Under the pieces are notes generated by a model. That model worked only from the letters and a program-made list of their open reading frames with translations, had not been told where the DNA came from and made no database searches. A stretch of 64,000 bases of DNA from Treponema sp. (GTDB lineage Bacteria > Spirochaetota > Spirochaetia > Treponematales > Breznakiellaceae), in the NCBI GenBank assembly GCA_012517385.1, contig JAAYUZ010000139.1, forward strand, positions 1 to 64,000, in the 5' to 3' direction. Shown one piece after another: positions 49,401 to 59,634 of the stretch (position 1 is its first letter; each line of letters opens with the position of its first letter). Both the position numbers and the translations under genes were made by a program.

Positions 49401-50087
49401 ATGACATATGAATTTGAAGGCCGTACCGAAAAAGAAGCGATCGATCGGGCGGCGGAAGAACTGGGTTTAGAAAAGGATCAATTTGATGTAGAAATCCTTG
49501 AAACCCAACGATCGACCCTATTCAAAAAAGGCTTTGTCCGTATTCGGGTTCATACGGACGAGCCCGTATCGGTTCCCCGAGAAACCAGTGTTTCAAAACC
49601 CGTATTCGGTGATCCGGAGCCAAAAAATGATTTTGAGTCTCAACTGGTAGCTTTTGTCTCCACCCTGATTGAAAAAATGGGATACCCTGGGAAAGTAAGT
49701 ATCCTGTTCAGGGAAGATAAAAAGGTGGGTTTAAAAATAGATTCTGAACATTCTTCCATTCTCATTGGTAAGAAAGGTAAGAATCTTGACTCCCTTCAGT
49801 TACTGGCCAATATCTATGCCAGCAAGTTAGGCTATGATGATACCCGGGTTATTTTGGATGCTGAAAATTACCGGATTCGTCGCGAAGAATCCCTGGTCAG
49901 GTTAGCCTATACAGTGGCTGATAAGGTCCGTGAAAGTAAGGGCTCTATTCTCCTTGAACCCATGAATCCCTTTGAACGCCGGCTGATCCATACTACTTTA
50001 AATGATATTGCCGATGTGGAAACTAAGAGTGAGGGTGAAGGTCTTTATAAACAAGTTCGTGTCTATTATAAGGGTGTTCGCCGGTAA
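49401..50087 (+). CDS. Jag/KhpB-family RNA-binding protein (Jag-N, KH, R3H)
   Basis: YEFEGRTEKEAIDRAAEELGLEKDQFDVEIL; GKKGKNLDSLQLLANI; MNPFERRLIHTTL. Confidence 0.92.
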   Translation: MTYEFEGRTEKEAIDRAAEELGLEKDQFDVEILETQRSTLFKKGFVRIRVHTDEPVSVPRETSVSKPVFGDPEPKNDFESQLVAFVSTLIEKMGYPGKVSILFREDKKVGLKIDSEHSSILIGKKGKNLDSLQLLANIYASKLGYDDTRVILDAENYRIRREESLVRLAYTVADKVRESKGSILLEPMNPFERRLIHTTLNDIADVETKSEGEGLYKQVRVYYKGVRR

Positions 50088-50108
50088 ATAGAACAAGTTT
50101 TGTAACAT

Positions 50109-50151
50109 AGCCGACTTCATCATGGTTTTGATGGGGTCGGCTTTATTTTTA
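50109..50151 (+). terminator. Intrinsic terminator after jag
   Basis: AGCCGACTTCATCA/TGATGGGGTCGGCT (two G-U pairs), then TTTATTTTT. Confidence 0.85.
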
Positions 50152-50175
50152 GTGTCTGATATGAGGGAGTTATAT

Positions 50176-50967
50176 ATGAAAAAAGCTCTATTAACAACTT
50201 TATTAGGTCTTTTTTGTATTTTGCAGATTTTTTCACTCAGCCTTTCTGATCTTATTTCTCAAGATAGTTTAGTTGCTCTTGAAAAAAATGGAAAAGTAAT
50301 TAGGGTCCAAACGGGTAAAGGCCAGGCTCAACTGATTCCAGAATATAGTCCCCTTAAACTGTCGGTAAAAATTATAGAAGAACAGCTCAAACCGTCGATT
50401 ATAGTTGAAAACCTCTATCTTTTTCGTAAACCTGCTGCGAAAACAGGAAAGGTTTGGACAGAGGAAGAACAACTTCATTTGTTTAACAAAATCCGTTCAA
50501 TTAGTACCTTAACAGGTATCGAGTATTATTCTGCAAGCCGTAAACAGATGCGGACCTTTTATGAATATTCCTACGTAATTGACAACCCTGAGGCCAAAAA
50601 GACCATTTCAGACCCGATTGATAGGGTGCTTCCCACGGAGACAACCCTCTATGCCCGCCAGAAGGATCTAACCTTTGGGGATAATGTCTATCGATATGAT
50701 TATAAAACGACAAACAACAGCTTAATCTTTATCCAGACCAATATGACTACCTTGTCATACGGTATTATCCCGCTGGTACAAAAGGAAAATCTTAAATCCC
50801 TCATCGCAATCATTGATGTTGATGAAGGGTTATTGCTGTATGCGGGAACCTTTGCAAAGGCGAGTACCATCCCTGGGGTAGAAGGAAAAATAAGGGATTC
50901 ATTTTCTAACAGGACTGAAGCGATCTATAAGTGGTTTGTTTCAAAAGCCGAGACTGTGTTTAAATAA
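50176..50967 (+). CDS. Exported protein of unknown function
   Basis: Signal peptide MKKALLTTLLGLFCILQIFSLS; ORF-track start (50122) falls inside the preceding terminator, so 50176 preferred. Confidence 0.7.
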   Translation: MKKALLTTLLGLFCILQIFSLSLSDLISQDSLVALEKNGKVIRVQTGKGQAQLIPEYSPLKLSVKIIEEQLKPSIIVENLYLFRKPAAKTGKVWTEEEQLHLFNKIRSISTLTGIEYYSASRKQMRTFYEYSYVIDNPEAKKTISDPIDRVLPTETTLYARQKDLTFGDNVYRYDYKTTNNSLIFIQTNMTTLSYGIIPLVQKENLKSLIAIIDVDEGLLLYAGTFAKASTIPGVEGKIRDSFSNRTEAIYKWFVSKAETVFK

Positions 50968-50972
50968 AAAAA

Positions 50973-51007
50973 GGGAGTTTTTCAGGCATTAAGCCTGAAA
51001 AACTCCC
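50973..51007. terminator. Bidirectional terminator-like hairpin between convergent genes
   Basis: 15-bp perfect stem GGGAGTTTTTCAGGC-ATTAA-GCCTGAAAAACTCCC; minus-strand T7 tract. Confidence 0.85.
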
Positions 51008-51029
51008 ACCTTCCTTACAGGTTAAAAAC

Positions 51030-51890
51030 CTACTGGAGCAGCTGCAATACGCCCTGGGATTTCTGGTTCGCCTGGGCCAGCATGGCATTGCCAGCCTGAC
51101 TCAGGATTCGATCCTTGGTGTATTTGACCATTTCATTGGCCATATTGGTATCACGGATGCGTGATTCTGCGGCCTGCATATTCTCAGCACCGATATCGAT
51201 ACCGCGAATAGCATGTTCCAGACGGTTCTGGTAAGCTCCAAGATCGGCCCGCTGCTTGCTGACCTTTTTAAGAGCTTCATCTAGGGTTCCAATGGCACGG
51301 TTAGCATTATCAGGATCTGCGAGAGAAAGAATGCTATTGTCACCAGCATTTCGGACCCCAAGGCCCTTAGATGTCATGGTGCCAATATACACGCGTTCGC
51401 GCTGATCCATGTTAGCTCCAATATGGAACCACATGGATGCGGTTACCGCGTTTTCTCCGGTTGCCCGGGCAAACCGGCCGGTCAGCATATTCATACCGTT
51501 GAACTGTGCATGGGATGCAATCCGGTCAATTTCATCTACCAGCTGGGAGACTTCGACCTGAATCTGCATCCGGTCTTCTGCGGTATAAATACCGTTAGAA
51601 GCCTGGACAGCCAGTTCACGGAGACGCTGAATGATGTCCTGGGATTCCTGCAGATATCCTTCAGCGGTTTGAATGAAGGAAATACCGTTCGAAGCGTTGG
51701 TGGACGCTTGGTTCAAACCGCGGATCTGGCTCCGCATCTTTTCAGATACGGCTAATCCGGAGGCATCATCACCGGCGCGGTTGATCCGCATGCCGCTGGA
51801 TAGTTTCTCCATACTCTTGTCCATACTGGTCTGAGTAACCCGGAGAGACCGATCGGCATACATTGCGCTCAGGTTGTGGTTAATAATCAT
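51030..51890 (-). CDS. flaB: Flagellin FlaB core filament protein
   Basis: [60 protein letters not shown]-terminal [25 protein letters not shown]. Confidence 0.97.
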   Translation of the reverse strand: MIINHNLSAMYADRSLRVTQTSMDKSMEKLSSGMRINRAGDDASGLAVSEKMRSQIRGLNQASTNASNGISFIQTAEGYLQESQDIIQRLRELAVQASNGIYTAEDRMQIQVEVSQLVDEIDRIASHAQFNGMNMLTGRFARATGENAVTASMWFHIGANMDQRERVYIGTMTSKGLGVRNAGDNSILSLADPDNANRAIGTLDEALKKVSKQRADLGAYQNRLEHAIRGIDIGAENMQAAESRIRDTNMANEMVKYTKDRILSQAGNAMLAQANQKSQGVLQLLQ

Positions 51891-52132
51891 AGACTTCACT
51901 CCTTTGGCGTTTTCGACGCAAACCGCTTAGGGCGGGTGTGGCGCCGCGGCATCCTTGCCGTTGCTCTACGAAGCTGAAACGTGCCTGGAACCCTCGACCC
52001 GCCCGAAAAGGAAGGGTTGAGGATTTCGAGATGAGACGATGCAGTATCAGAAGCCCGACGGGCATGAAACTGATTCATCTACCTCATTTTGAGTATCGGA
52101 ATTACAAAGGGCGGCTAAAGAGGAAAATAAAA

Positions 52133-52546
52133 CTATTTAGAAATTCCTGAAGGTCTGCAGCGGGAACATCCTAGCACATGAACATGGGATCTGCCGGGTT
52201 TATCAAATAACCGGGCTACAAGGACATCCTGGGGAGCCAGGGTTGCCTTACATACGGGACAAATCCGTTTCCGGTCACCTGAGAGGCAGTACATACAGCC
52301 ATAAATATGCATGAGACGGTCCGAACCGTTCATCGATGGAAATGCGGAGGACCTGACCCGTTCACCGGGAGCAAGTTTGGCGGAACAGACCGGACAGGTT
52401 CTAGGATCCCCTGGCAGCCCTTCCTGAGGAGTTTTATAATAACTGATGGTTTTTTTGGGAGAAAAACCAAAAAAAAGTGAGTATCCAAAATAGAGAAGTC
52501 CAGTCCCTATAATGATAAAAAGAAGTATTTGAATTACATCTGCCAT
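52133..52546 (-). CDS. Membrane-anchored zinc-ribbon-like protein of unknown function
   Basis: N-terminal TM helix followed by CPVC...CMYC...CPVC...CSRC motifs. Confidence 0.6.
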   Translation of the reverse strand: MADVIQILLFIIIGTGLLYFGYSLFFGFSPKKTISYYKTPQEGLPGDPRTCPVCSAKLAPGERVRSSAFPSMNGSDRLMHIYGCMYCLSGDRKRICPVCKATLAPQDVLVARLFDKPGRSHVHVLGCSRCRPSGISK

Positions 52547-52605
52547 GATATATGGTTATATTATATCATCTTGGCTATATCCTGGAATAGGAGTATACTT
52601 AGGTT

Positions 52606-53298
52606 GTGTCTACCTTATATGTTATTGGTACTCCTATTGGAAATCTGGGTGATATTACTTTTCGTGCTGTAGAAATACTTAAAACTGTTGATGTTGTTGC
52701 CTGTGAAGATACCCGTCAGACTCTGAAATTGTTGAATCATTTAGGGATTTCGGTCCGTCTTCTTTCTTGCCGATCCCAAAACGAAGGTATTGCGGCAGAT
52801 AAGGTAATTAAACTGCTGGATGAGGGTTTAACGGTAGCCTATGCAAGTGATGCTGGGACCCCAGGAGTAAGTGATCCCGGAGCAGTGCTTGTTCGGGCGG
52901 TGGTTCAAGCGGGGCATGAGGCTATTCCGATACCCGGACCGTCTGCTTTTGCTTCGCTGGTAAGCATTGCCGGTGGTTTAGATAAAACCGTTATTTTTGA
53001 AGGCTTTCTTTCACCAAAACCGGGCCGCCGCAGAGCCAGGTTGCAAGAGCTTTTAAATACCGAAGATGCCTTTGTTTTATATGAATCTCCCTTTAGAATA
53101 CTCAAGTTATTGCAGGATCTTGCCGATCTTGATAAGGACCGATATCTCTGTATTGGACGTGAAATGACCAAATTTCACGAAGAGTATCTTCGTGGTTCAG
53201 CGGGTGAACTTTTAGAACTCTTACAGTCCAGGGATAGTCAAAAAGGCGAATTTTCAGTGTATGTATCTGGAAAGAAAAAGGATAAACTATTAGAATAA
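52606..53298 (+). CDS. rsmI: 16S rRNA (cytidine-2'-O)-methyltransferase RsmI (GTG start)
   Basis: LYVIGTPIGNLGDITFRAVEILKTVDVVACEDTRQTLKLLNHLGI; SDAGTPGVSDPGAVLVR. Confidence 0.96.
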   Translation: MSTLYVIGTPIGNLGDITFRAVEILKTVDVVACEDTRQTLKLLNHLGISVRLLSCRSQNEGIAADKVIKLLDEGLTVAYASDAGTPGVSDPGAVLVRAVVQAGHEAIPIPGPSAFASLVSIAGGLDKTVIFEGFLSPKPGRRRARLQELLNTEDAFVLYESPFRILKLLQDLADLDKDRYLCIGREMTKFHEEYLRGSAGELLELLQSRDSQKGEFSVYVSGKKKDKLLE

Positions 53299-53340
53299 AA
53301 GAGCCGATGTACTCTGTATACGGCAAGGCAGGGCGTAATT

Positions 53341-53625
53341 ATGACAGTAGACAGAATTGGTTCCATTGATCCTATTCAAAACAGCAAAAAGACTGGGAAA
53401 CCGGAATCGGTCCATAAAAAGGGCGATATCGATTCGGTTAATCTCTCCAATGAAGCTGTAGAGAAGGGTGATCTATATCAAGCTATTGAACTGGTATCTT
53501 CCGCCGCAGATGTTCGTGCTGAGAAAATTGCTGAATTAAAGCAAAAAATTAATGATCCTGCCTATATTAATGATACGGTAATCAATAAGACTGCTGAAAA
53601 GATCATGGATCTTTTTGGTCTATAA
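53341..53625 (+). CDS. flgM: Anti-sigma-28 factor FlgM
   Basis: 94 aa; C-terminal VRAEKIAELKQKINDPAYINDTVINKTAEKIM typical of FlgM. Confidence 0.85.
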   Translation: MTVDRIGSIDPIQNSKKTGKPESVHKKGDIDSVNLSNEAVEKGDLYQAIELVSSAADVRAEKIAELKQKINDPAYINDTVINKTAEKIMDLFGL

Positions 53626-53628
53626 CAT

Positions 53629-54774
53629 ATGCCTGACATTTCTTTTAAGCTAGATCCCAGAATCATCATTGGCCCTGATACGGTTAATCGGCTGGGAAGT
53701 GTCTGTGCTGAATATGGAAACAGGGTTGTTCTGGTAACAGAACAGGTTCTATATGAAAATAAAATAATCGATCGAGTTGTTCAGGTTCTTGAAGATTCAC
53801 AGGTAGAAACTATCGTTTTTGATGAAATGCCTCCCCAGGCAACTGCAGAAATTGCTGAGCAAGTAGCCGAACTTGCCCGTGGTGGCCGATGCGGAGCAGT
53901 GATTAGCCTTGGTGGTATAAAAACTCAGGCTATTGGACGTTTGGCTTCCATGTTAATAGAACCGGGGGCCTATCTTTTTGATTTATTGGATGGACAAGTC
54001 CCTCATTGGAAGTGTCTTCCCTATATTGCGGTCCCTACAAGCGGTAGAGATCCCTTTCTATTTTCAGATCGATTTATAGCAGTCGATCCCCGGGATCGAA
54101 CGGTTAAAGTAGTTCATACACCCGCAGGCCTCTGTGTGGCTGCAATAATTGATAGCGGAGTTTCGGAATTGCTGTCCGATAAATTTGCCGCCACGGTAGC
54201 TTTTGATGGCCTGTGTGTAGCAATAGAATCCTATTGTTCTACCAAGTCTAATTTCCTGTCCGATGCAATTTTAGAGCAAGCTATTATTTCGTATGGTTAT
54301 ATTTTAGATTCCTTCTCAGAAAATAGAACCTTTGATCTGGTTGGCAGCTCATCCCATGCGGGATTTTTAACAGCCCTGGGGTCTGCCGTAAGCGCCCCTG
54401 GTATAGGTACTGCACTGGCTTATGCCATAAATGGCCGTTTCCCAGTAGCAAAATCCTGGTGTTCCACGGTGTTGCTGCCCCATATTATGGAACGGCTCGT
54501 GGCGGCAAGGCCTGAAAAATTAGCCAGAATAGCGGAACTGCTGGGTGAGCCTGTTCAGGGTGTGCCGACCGCTGAAGCTGCGGGTCTTGCGATCGATGGG
54601 GTCAGGCGGAGAATGGGCGTTTTATCGGTACCAGGTCGGCTTAAGGATTTTAATTTAGTGCTTGATAGACTTGTTCCAGTGGCTGAAACCGCCCGTAATC
54701 TTGATTTTATTGCCTATTCTCCACGGCCAGTTACGAGCGATGAAGCATACGATATACTAAAGCAGGCTTTTTAG
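53629..54774 (+). CDS. Iron-containing alcohol dehydrogenase/glycerol dehydrogenase-like protein
   Basis: FKLDPRIIIGPDTVNRLG; GGRCGAVISLGGIKTQAIGRLA; PYIAVPTSGRDPF. Confidence 0.75.
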   Translation: MPDISFKLDPRIIIGPDTVNRLGSVCAEYGNRVVLVTEQVLYENKIIDRVVQVLEDSQVETIVFDEMPPQATAEIAEQVAELARGGRCGAVISLGGIKTQAIGRLASMLIEPGAYLFDLLDGQVPHWKCLPYIAVPTSGRDPFLFSDRFIAVDPRDRTVKVVHTPAGLCVAAIIDSGVSELLSDKFAATVAFDGLCVAIESYCSTKSNFLSDAILEQAIISYGYILDSFSENRTFDLVGSSSHAGFLTALGSAVSAPGIGTALAYAINGRFPVAKSWCSTVLLPHIMERLVAARPEKLARIAELLGEPVQGVPTAEAAGLAIDGVRRRMGVLSVPGRLKDFNLVLDRLVPVAETARNLDFIAYSPRPVTSDEAYDILKQAF

Positions 54775-54780
54775 GTTTTC

Positions 54781-55599
54781 ATGATCACCCTGGAAAAATT
54801 ACTTAAATTACCACGGCATCAGCGGTTGCGTAAAATTGAAAAAATCCTTACCCAATATGAATATCAACTGGTCGGAAAACAGCTAGGTACAGAAAAAATT
54901 TCTGATGAATATATTCAAAACATAGTTTATCTGCTTGTACAGGACAACGAGTTTGATGAACCTATACGAGAATATTTAAAAAGCAAGTATCTGGAATTAC
55001 AGACCCAGATAGGTAATCGGGAGCCTGTGAATAGAATCCGACACCTGCTTCTATCCCTATTGGGTACATCCGTGGCTGATTGGGATTTTATTGATGCGGA
55101 GGGGCGGCTTTCCCGAACCAGAGACCAATATATTTCTGGAATGCAGGTCTTTTTAGAAGACATTCGCTCACCTTTTAATGTGGGAGCCATGTTCCGGACA
55201 GCTGAATGTTTTGGAGTAGAAAAAATATACCTTTCATCCTTCTGTGCGGATCCTTTGCATCCACGGGCTGAACGAAGCGCCATGGGCTGTGTTGCAATAG
55301 TTCCATGGAAACGACGATCCCTGGAAAATCTGGATGGCCCCCTATTTGCTCTGGAAACTGGCGGAATTCCCCTGAATGAGTTCATGTTCCCCGAAAACGC
55401 TACAATGATTGTCGGATCTGAAGAATTGGGAGTTTCCCCTGAGGCGTTACAATTAGCTGACTCATCACTTGGCAGAGTGAGTATCCCTACGATTGGAGCA
55501 AAGGGCTCTCTCAATGTGGCTGTCGCCTTCGGTATCGCGATGCAGCGATGGCATCAATCCATCGCCCATCGTCTAAAACCTCAGCCCCTGGACCGCTGA
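54781..55599 (+). CDS. TrmH/SpoU-family RNA methyltransferase
   Basis: FLEDIRSPFNVGAMFRTAECFGVEKIYL; IVGSEELGVSPEAL; VSIPTIGAKGSLNVAVAFGIAM. Confidence 0.92.
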   Translation: MITLEKLLKLPRHQRLRKIEKILTQYEYQLVGKQLGTEKISDEYIQNIVYLLVQDNEFDEPIREYLKSKYLELQTQIGNREPVNRIRHLLLSLLGTSVADWDFIDAEGRLSRTRDQYISGMQVFLEDIRSPFNVGAMFRTAECFGVEKIYLSSFCADPLHPRAERSAMGCVAIVPWKRRSLENLDGPLFALETGGIPLNEFMFPENATMIVGSEELGVSPEALQLADSSLGRVSIPTIGAKGSLNVAVAFGIAMQRWHQSIAHRLKPQPLDR

Positions 55600-57086
55600 T
55601 TTTCCCGTTTAAAGCCCGCAGCAAATTTCTCCAACAGGACTTCGAGCTGTTTTTCATTTGAAATTCCAAAGGATGCGAGGGGTTTTTTATCAATTTGATC
55701 GAAGGTAACAGTTCCTGATTCATACTCACAGAGCATATTTGCCAGATAGACCGTTTCGACCAGGTCTTTAAATTCAGCGGGTGCAACGTTAGGATCATGA
55801 TGTAACCGGATCGCACTTACCAGGTTGTCGGGAAAATTCCACTTTTGCGCGATCAGAGCTCCGATTTCAGCATGATTCAAGCCTGCTGAAAGATCTTCGA
55901 AGGTAGAAGCCGGTATTCCCTTTTCTACACAGAAGGTCTTTATTTTATTGAGCAAATCGGGATGTACATTGGCAAAGATAATTTTACCCATGTCATGCAG
56001 AATGCCGCCTACAAACACATCATCGAGCAGATTCCGGTCTTTACGGAAGTTTTTTGCTAGATTGTATGCATAAAAGGCGGTTTTATATGAATGGTCCCAA
56101 AGGATGCGTTTATCGGTTGTATCATCACCTAATATCTTCTGGGTGCCATAGGAATAGAGCATGTTTTTAATACCCCGGATTCCAACCATTTTCACCGCTT
56201 CTGATATGCTATCGACCTTTTTGGAGAGCATAAATTGAGCTGAGTTAACGACCTTTAAAAGGTCTGCGGTCATGGCCGGATCCATGGAAATCTGACGGGC
56301 AATATCAGCCATTTCAGATTTTGGATCATTGATGAGTTTTTGAATCATCACAATGTTTTCGGGGAATTGGGGCAGGGATGTAATCTGATCTACTATGGCT
56401 TGAGAAAGGATTGAGAGGTTTTCAACCCGGGTCTGGTCCAGAGGAATGGATATGCGGGCTATTGTTTCAGTGTCGCTGGCTACAATATCAAAACAATCCT
56501 CATCGAGACCTATCTTTTTTAACATAAGGACGAGGATTACTAATCCCAGACCGGCTCCTTCGGAGTCATCCAGTACCTGAGTAAGGGCTTCTTCGAGAGA
56601 ATTGTATTGACGTGACCGGGCAAGCTTATCATGTATACGGATGAGTTCCGTTTTTGTAATTGCTACATTATTGCGTACTTCTAAATTGATAATTTGAGCC
56701 TTTACATGAAGAATAATTTTAATATACAGGCCCTTTTCTTTCTGTAGCTGCAGGTAATGGGCGATATTATCCATCGTATCCTGTTTAAAATTCGCCATAC
56801 CCAGCTTATAATCCTCTGGATTATTAAGATCCAAGCCCCGTTCCTGGAAATATACCCGTTTGGTATTTGCCTTTTTTGCATTTACTGCCAGTTCCCTCAG
56901 GCAATAGGATAGATAATCCTTGAGCTTTTCCTGACCAAGTTCTTTCAAGAAGGCCTCAAGAACCTCCTCGATGTACATTTCGATTTCATGGGGTAATGTG
57001 TAAGTTGTGATGGTGAGGGGAATCCCCGAATTGATGGCTTTTTTAATTCTAGAAACATCAACAACTAATTCCTGTGAAACAGCCAT
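55581..57086 (-). CDS. HDOD-domain protein with N-terminal histidine-kinase-like ATPase module
   Basis: YCLRELAVNAKKANT (N-box-like), DDSEGAGLGLVILVLMLKKIG (G-box-like); HDOD core LPQFPENIVMIQKLINDPKSEMADIARQISMDPAMTADLLKVVNSA. Confidence 0.85.
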   Translation of the reverse strand: MAVSQELVVDVSRIKKAINSGIPLTITTYTLPHEIEMYIEEVLEAFLKELGQEKLKDYLSYCLRELAVNAKKANTKRVYFQERGLDLNNPEDYKLGMANFKQDTMDNIAHYLQLQKEKGLYIKIILHVKAQIINLEVRNNVAITKTELIRIHDKLARSRQYNSLEEALTQVLDDSEGAGLGLVILVLMLKKIGLDEDCFDIVASDTETIARISIPLDQTRVENLSILSQAIVDQITSLPQFPENIVMIQKLINDPKSEMADIARQISMDPAMTADLLKVVNSAQFMLSKKVDSISEAVKMVGIRGIKNMLYSYGTQKILGDDTTDKRILWDHSYKTAFYAYNLAKNFRKDRNLLDDVFVGGILHDMGKIIFANVHPDLLNKIKTFCVEKGIPASTFEDLSAGLNHAEIGALIAQKWNFPDNLVSAIRLHHDPNVAPAEFKDLVETVYLANMLCEYESGTVTFDQIDKKPLASFGISNEKQLEVLLEKFAAGFKRENQRSRG

Positions 57087-57164
57087 ACTTTGTTCCTTAT
57101 AAAAAATGGGAAAATTCTATGTAAAATTATAGCATTATAACAATTACTTCCGCAAGGATAATGC

Positions 57165-59561
57165 TTATGTTTCATATCGTTTAATGATGGTAGCCATCCG
57201 TTTAAGCTCCCGGGAAACGATACCATTGATAGAATCGGGAGGAAAATTCCCATCCTCATCGGCTATCCCTGCGGGCCTTCCCATGAAAACTTCGAGGGCC
57301 TCATCGATGGTGTTTACCGCATAAAGGTGGAATAGGCCTGCCTTGATATCACTTTGAACCTTTTGATTTAGAATGATGTTATTTAAGTTCCGTTTCGGAA
57401 TTAACACTCCCTGGGTGCCGGTAAGCCCCTGTTTTGCACATATGGTATGGAATCCTTCTATTTTTTCTGAGACTCCTCCAACGGGCTGCATATCCCCGAG
57501 TTGGTTAACACTGCCGGTGATTGCCAGGTCCTGTCGCAGAGGAATGCCGGAAATAGCTGAAATAATCGCACAAAGCTGGGCAGCGGTGGCTGAATCGCCA
57601 TCTATAGGTGTGTACATTTGTTCGAAACAAAGGCTCGCAGTGATTGAAAGGGGGAAGGTTCTTGCATATCTTGAGCGCAGATAGCCAGAGAGAATAAGCA
57701 CCGCCTTGTCGAATATTTCACCTGATAAACCTGATTCGCCTTCGATATTAATAACACCACCGTCTCCTGGTGCGACTTGGGCGGAAACGACGACGGGAAT
57801 ACCGTAAGCGTAATAACCCCGGTCGTGGACCGCAAGACCATTAATTTTGCCAATAGCACTGCCTGTAAATTGAATAATAATTTCGTTGGCTAAAATCATG
57901 GATTGGATGGATTCTTCCGGTAAGCGATGTAAATAGGCTCGGAGCTCCAGGGTTTTTTGTATAACCTCCGCTGAAATTTCATCAAGCTGATGTTCTTTGG
58001 CATACCAGGTCGCCTCCCTCAGTAAATCTACTACTAAAGAGAACCGGGTGCTGAGCTTTTGACGATGTTCTGCATCCCGTACGCTCCATTCAAGCACCGC
58101 TGAAACCCCCGATGGATTAAGGGGTAAAAGCTGTTCTTCCTGTACAATTTTATGTAAAAACGCTGCATAGCGCTGCTGGGAATGTTCATTCCTGTTCATG
58201 GTGGAATCGAATTCAGCACATATCTTAAATAATTTTTGAAAATCCGGATCGGTCTGGTACATGATGTCATAGGTAGATTCTTCGCCAATGAGGACAACCT
58301 TGACAGAGAGTTCAATCGGCTCCGGTTTTATGATGAGGGGGCTTGCAAGAGGGCTTGGCGGACATTGAATTTCCACAACCCCGGTCTGCAGTACCCGTTT
58401 CAGGTAAGGCCATGCCTCTTCATCCTGAATGATATCCTCTGCCCGAAGTACAAGGATGCCTCCTGCGGCTTTAATGAGGCTGCCCGCTCTGATTCGCAGG
58501 TATGCGGATCGCAGTTCTTCAGTCATCGAACCAGGGGGTTCAATGGTCCCCACCAGGTTCGTGAGGGTGGGGCGATTTTCGAAAATAACCGGTGGCGTAT
58601 CTATCCCTGAACGGTCCACTATAATATTTACCCCATAACGAATAAGAGCTGAAGGGTGGTTATGGCTTCTTTGGGTTTCCTTTTCCAGTCTCTCAGGATA
58701 GAATAACGGCAGGTGTCCTATAATATCCTCTTCCATAGCCTTTAGCCAGGTTAGGATTGGTTCATAGGGAAACGCCTTTGCAAGCCCTTCTATATGCAGA
58801 TGGATATCCGGTTTTAACATTTCCTTTGATAGTTCCTGTACTTTTCTATCCAGATCCATCCGTTCCCGTTTTAATGTATCGAAGAGTCCCTTCATTTTAT
58901 CAATGAGGGTGTAATAGGTTTCACGGAGCCTATTCCATTCATCAGCAGAAAGATTACCGCTTGCAACCTGGGTTTGCAGATCTTCGAATGAAATAGGGAT
59001 CCCATCCCGCAATGGAACAAGATCGGTACTTTGTGATTCACCTTCGTTGATCTGAACTATCTGAAAGCCCTGGGTTGTGGCTTCAGTTTCAAAGGCGCTT
59101 AAAATTTTGTTTTCCTGCTGCTCTAAAGATGAAACAAGATTGCTTTTTTGTAATTTAAAGGCATCACTTTCCCGATGTAAGCGAACCAAACGTTTAACTT
59201 CTTCAATAAAATCATGAAGATGTTGTTTAAATTGTCTTCCTGTACCAGCAGGTACTTGGATGATATGAGGTTCTGTGGGTACTACATAATTTGAAACATA
59301 CAGAAAATCTTGCAAGCCCCTTTGGGGTGGATTATAGTTTTTAAGTGCTTTTAAGAGAGCGGTTCTTCGGCCCGTACCAGGTGCGCCCTGGATATAGATA
59401 TTATAACCCTTAGCCTGTATGCCAAGTCCTAAAGAAAGGGCTTTCATGGCTCGGCTCTGGCCAATAATGGTAGCATCTGAATCGGTCGAATTGTTCAATT
59501 CAGGAGGAAGAATGGTAAAAATGATATCTTCTGGAGATAATCTGTAGGTGTTGATGTTCAC
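57165..59561 (-). CDS. Lon-like ATP-dependent protease (AAA + Lon_C)
   Basis: YIQGAPGTGRRTALLKAL; catalytic TPIDGDSATAAQLCAIISAISGIPLRQDLAITGSVNQLGDMQPVGGVSEKIEGF. Confidence 0.93.
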   Translation of the reverse strand: MNINTYRLSPEDIIFTILPPELNNSTDSDATIIGQSRAMKALSLGLGIQAKGYNIYIQGAPGTGRRTALLKALKNYNPPQRGLQDFLYVSNYVVPTEPHIIQVPAGTGRQFKQHLHDFIEEVKRLVRLHRESDAFKLQKSNLVSSLEQQENKILSAFETEATTQGFQIVQINEGESQSTDLVPLRDGIPISFEDLQTQVASGNLSADEWNRLRETYYTLIDKMKGLFDTLKRERMDLDRKVQELSKEMLKPDIHLHIEGLAKAFPYEPILTWLKAMEEDIIGHLPLFYPERLEKETQRSHNHPSALIRYGVNIIVDRSGIDTPPVIFENRPTLTNLVGTIEPPGSMTEELRSAYLRIRAGSLIKAAGGILVLRAEDIIQDEEAWPYLKRVLQTGVVEIQCPPSPLASPLIIKPEPIELSVKVVLIGEESTYDIMYQTDPDFQKLFKICAEFDSTMNRNEHSQQRYAAFLHKIVQEEQLLPLNPSGVSAVLEWSVRDAEHRQKLSTRFSLVVDLLREATWYAKEHQLDEISAEVIQKTLELRAYLHRLPEESIQSMILANEIIIQFTGSAIGKINGLAVHDRGYYAYGIPVVVSAQVAPGDGGVINIEGESGLSGEIFDKAVLILSGYLRSRYARTFPLSITASLCFEQMYTPIDGDSATAAQLCAIISAISGIPLRQDLAITGSVNQLGDMQPVGGVSEKIEGFHTICAKQGLTGTQGVLIPKRNLNNIILNQKVQSDIKAGLFHLYAVNTIDEALEVFMGRPAGIADEDGNFPPDSINGIVSRELKRMATIIKRYET

Positions 59562-59634
59562 AATTGAAGCTCCTTATAGTAAACTATGAGCGGAAGAAGA
59601 GGAGAAATCAAGGGCAATCGTACTGGAGGGTTTT

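Noticed and set aside
51992-52022. Stem-loop in the flaB leader (CCTCGACCC/GGGTTGAGG)
   Set aside because: In the flaB RNA sense the stem contains an A-C mismatch; too weak to claim a regulatory structure.
54927-55514. 195-aa minus-strand ORF
   Set aside because: Antisense shadow of the TrmH-family methyltransferase.
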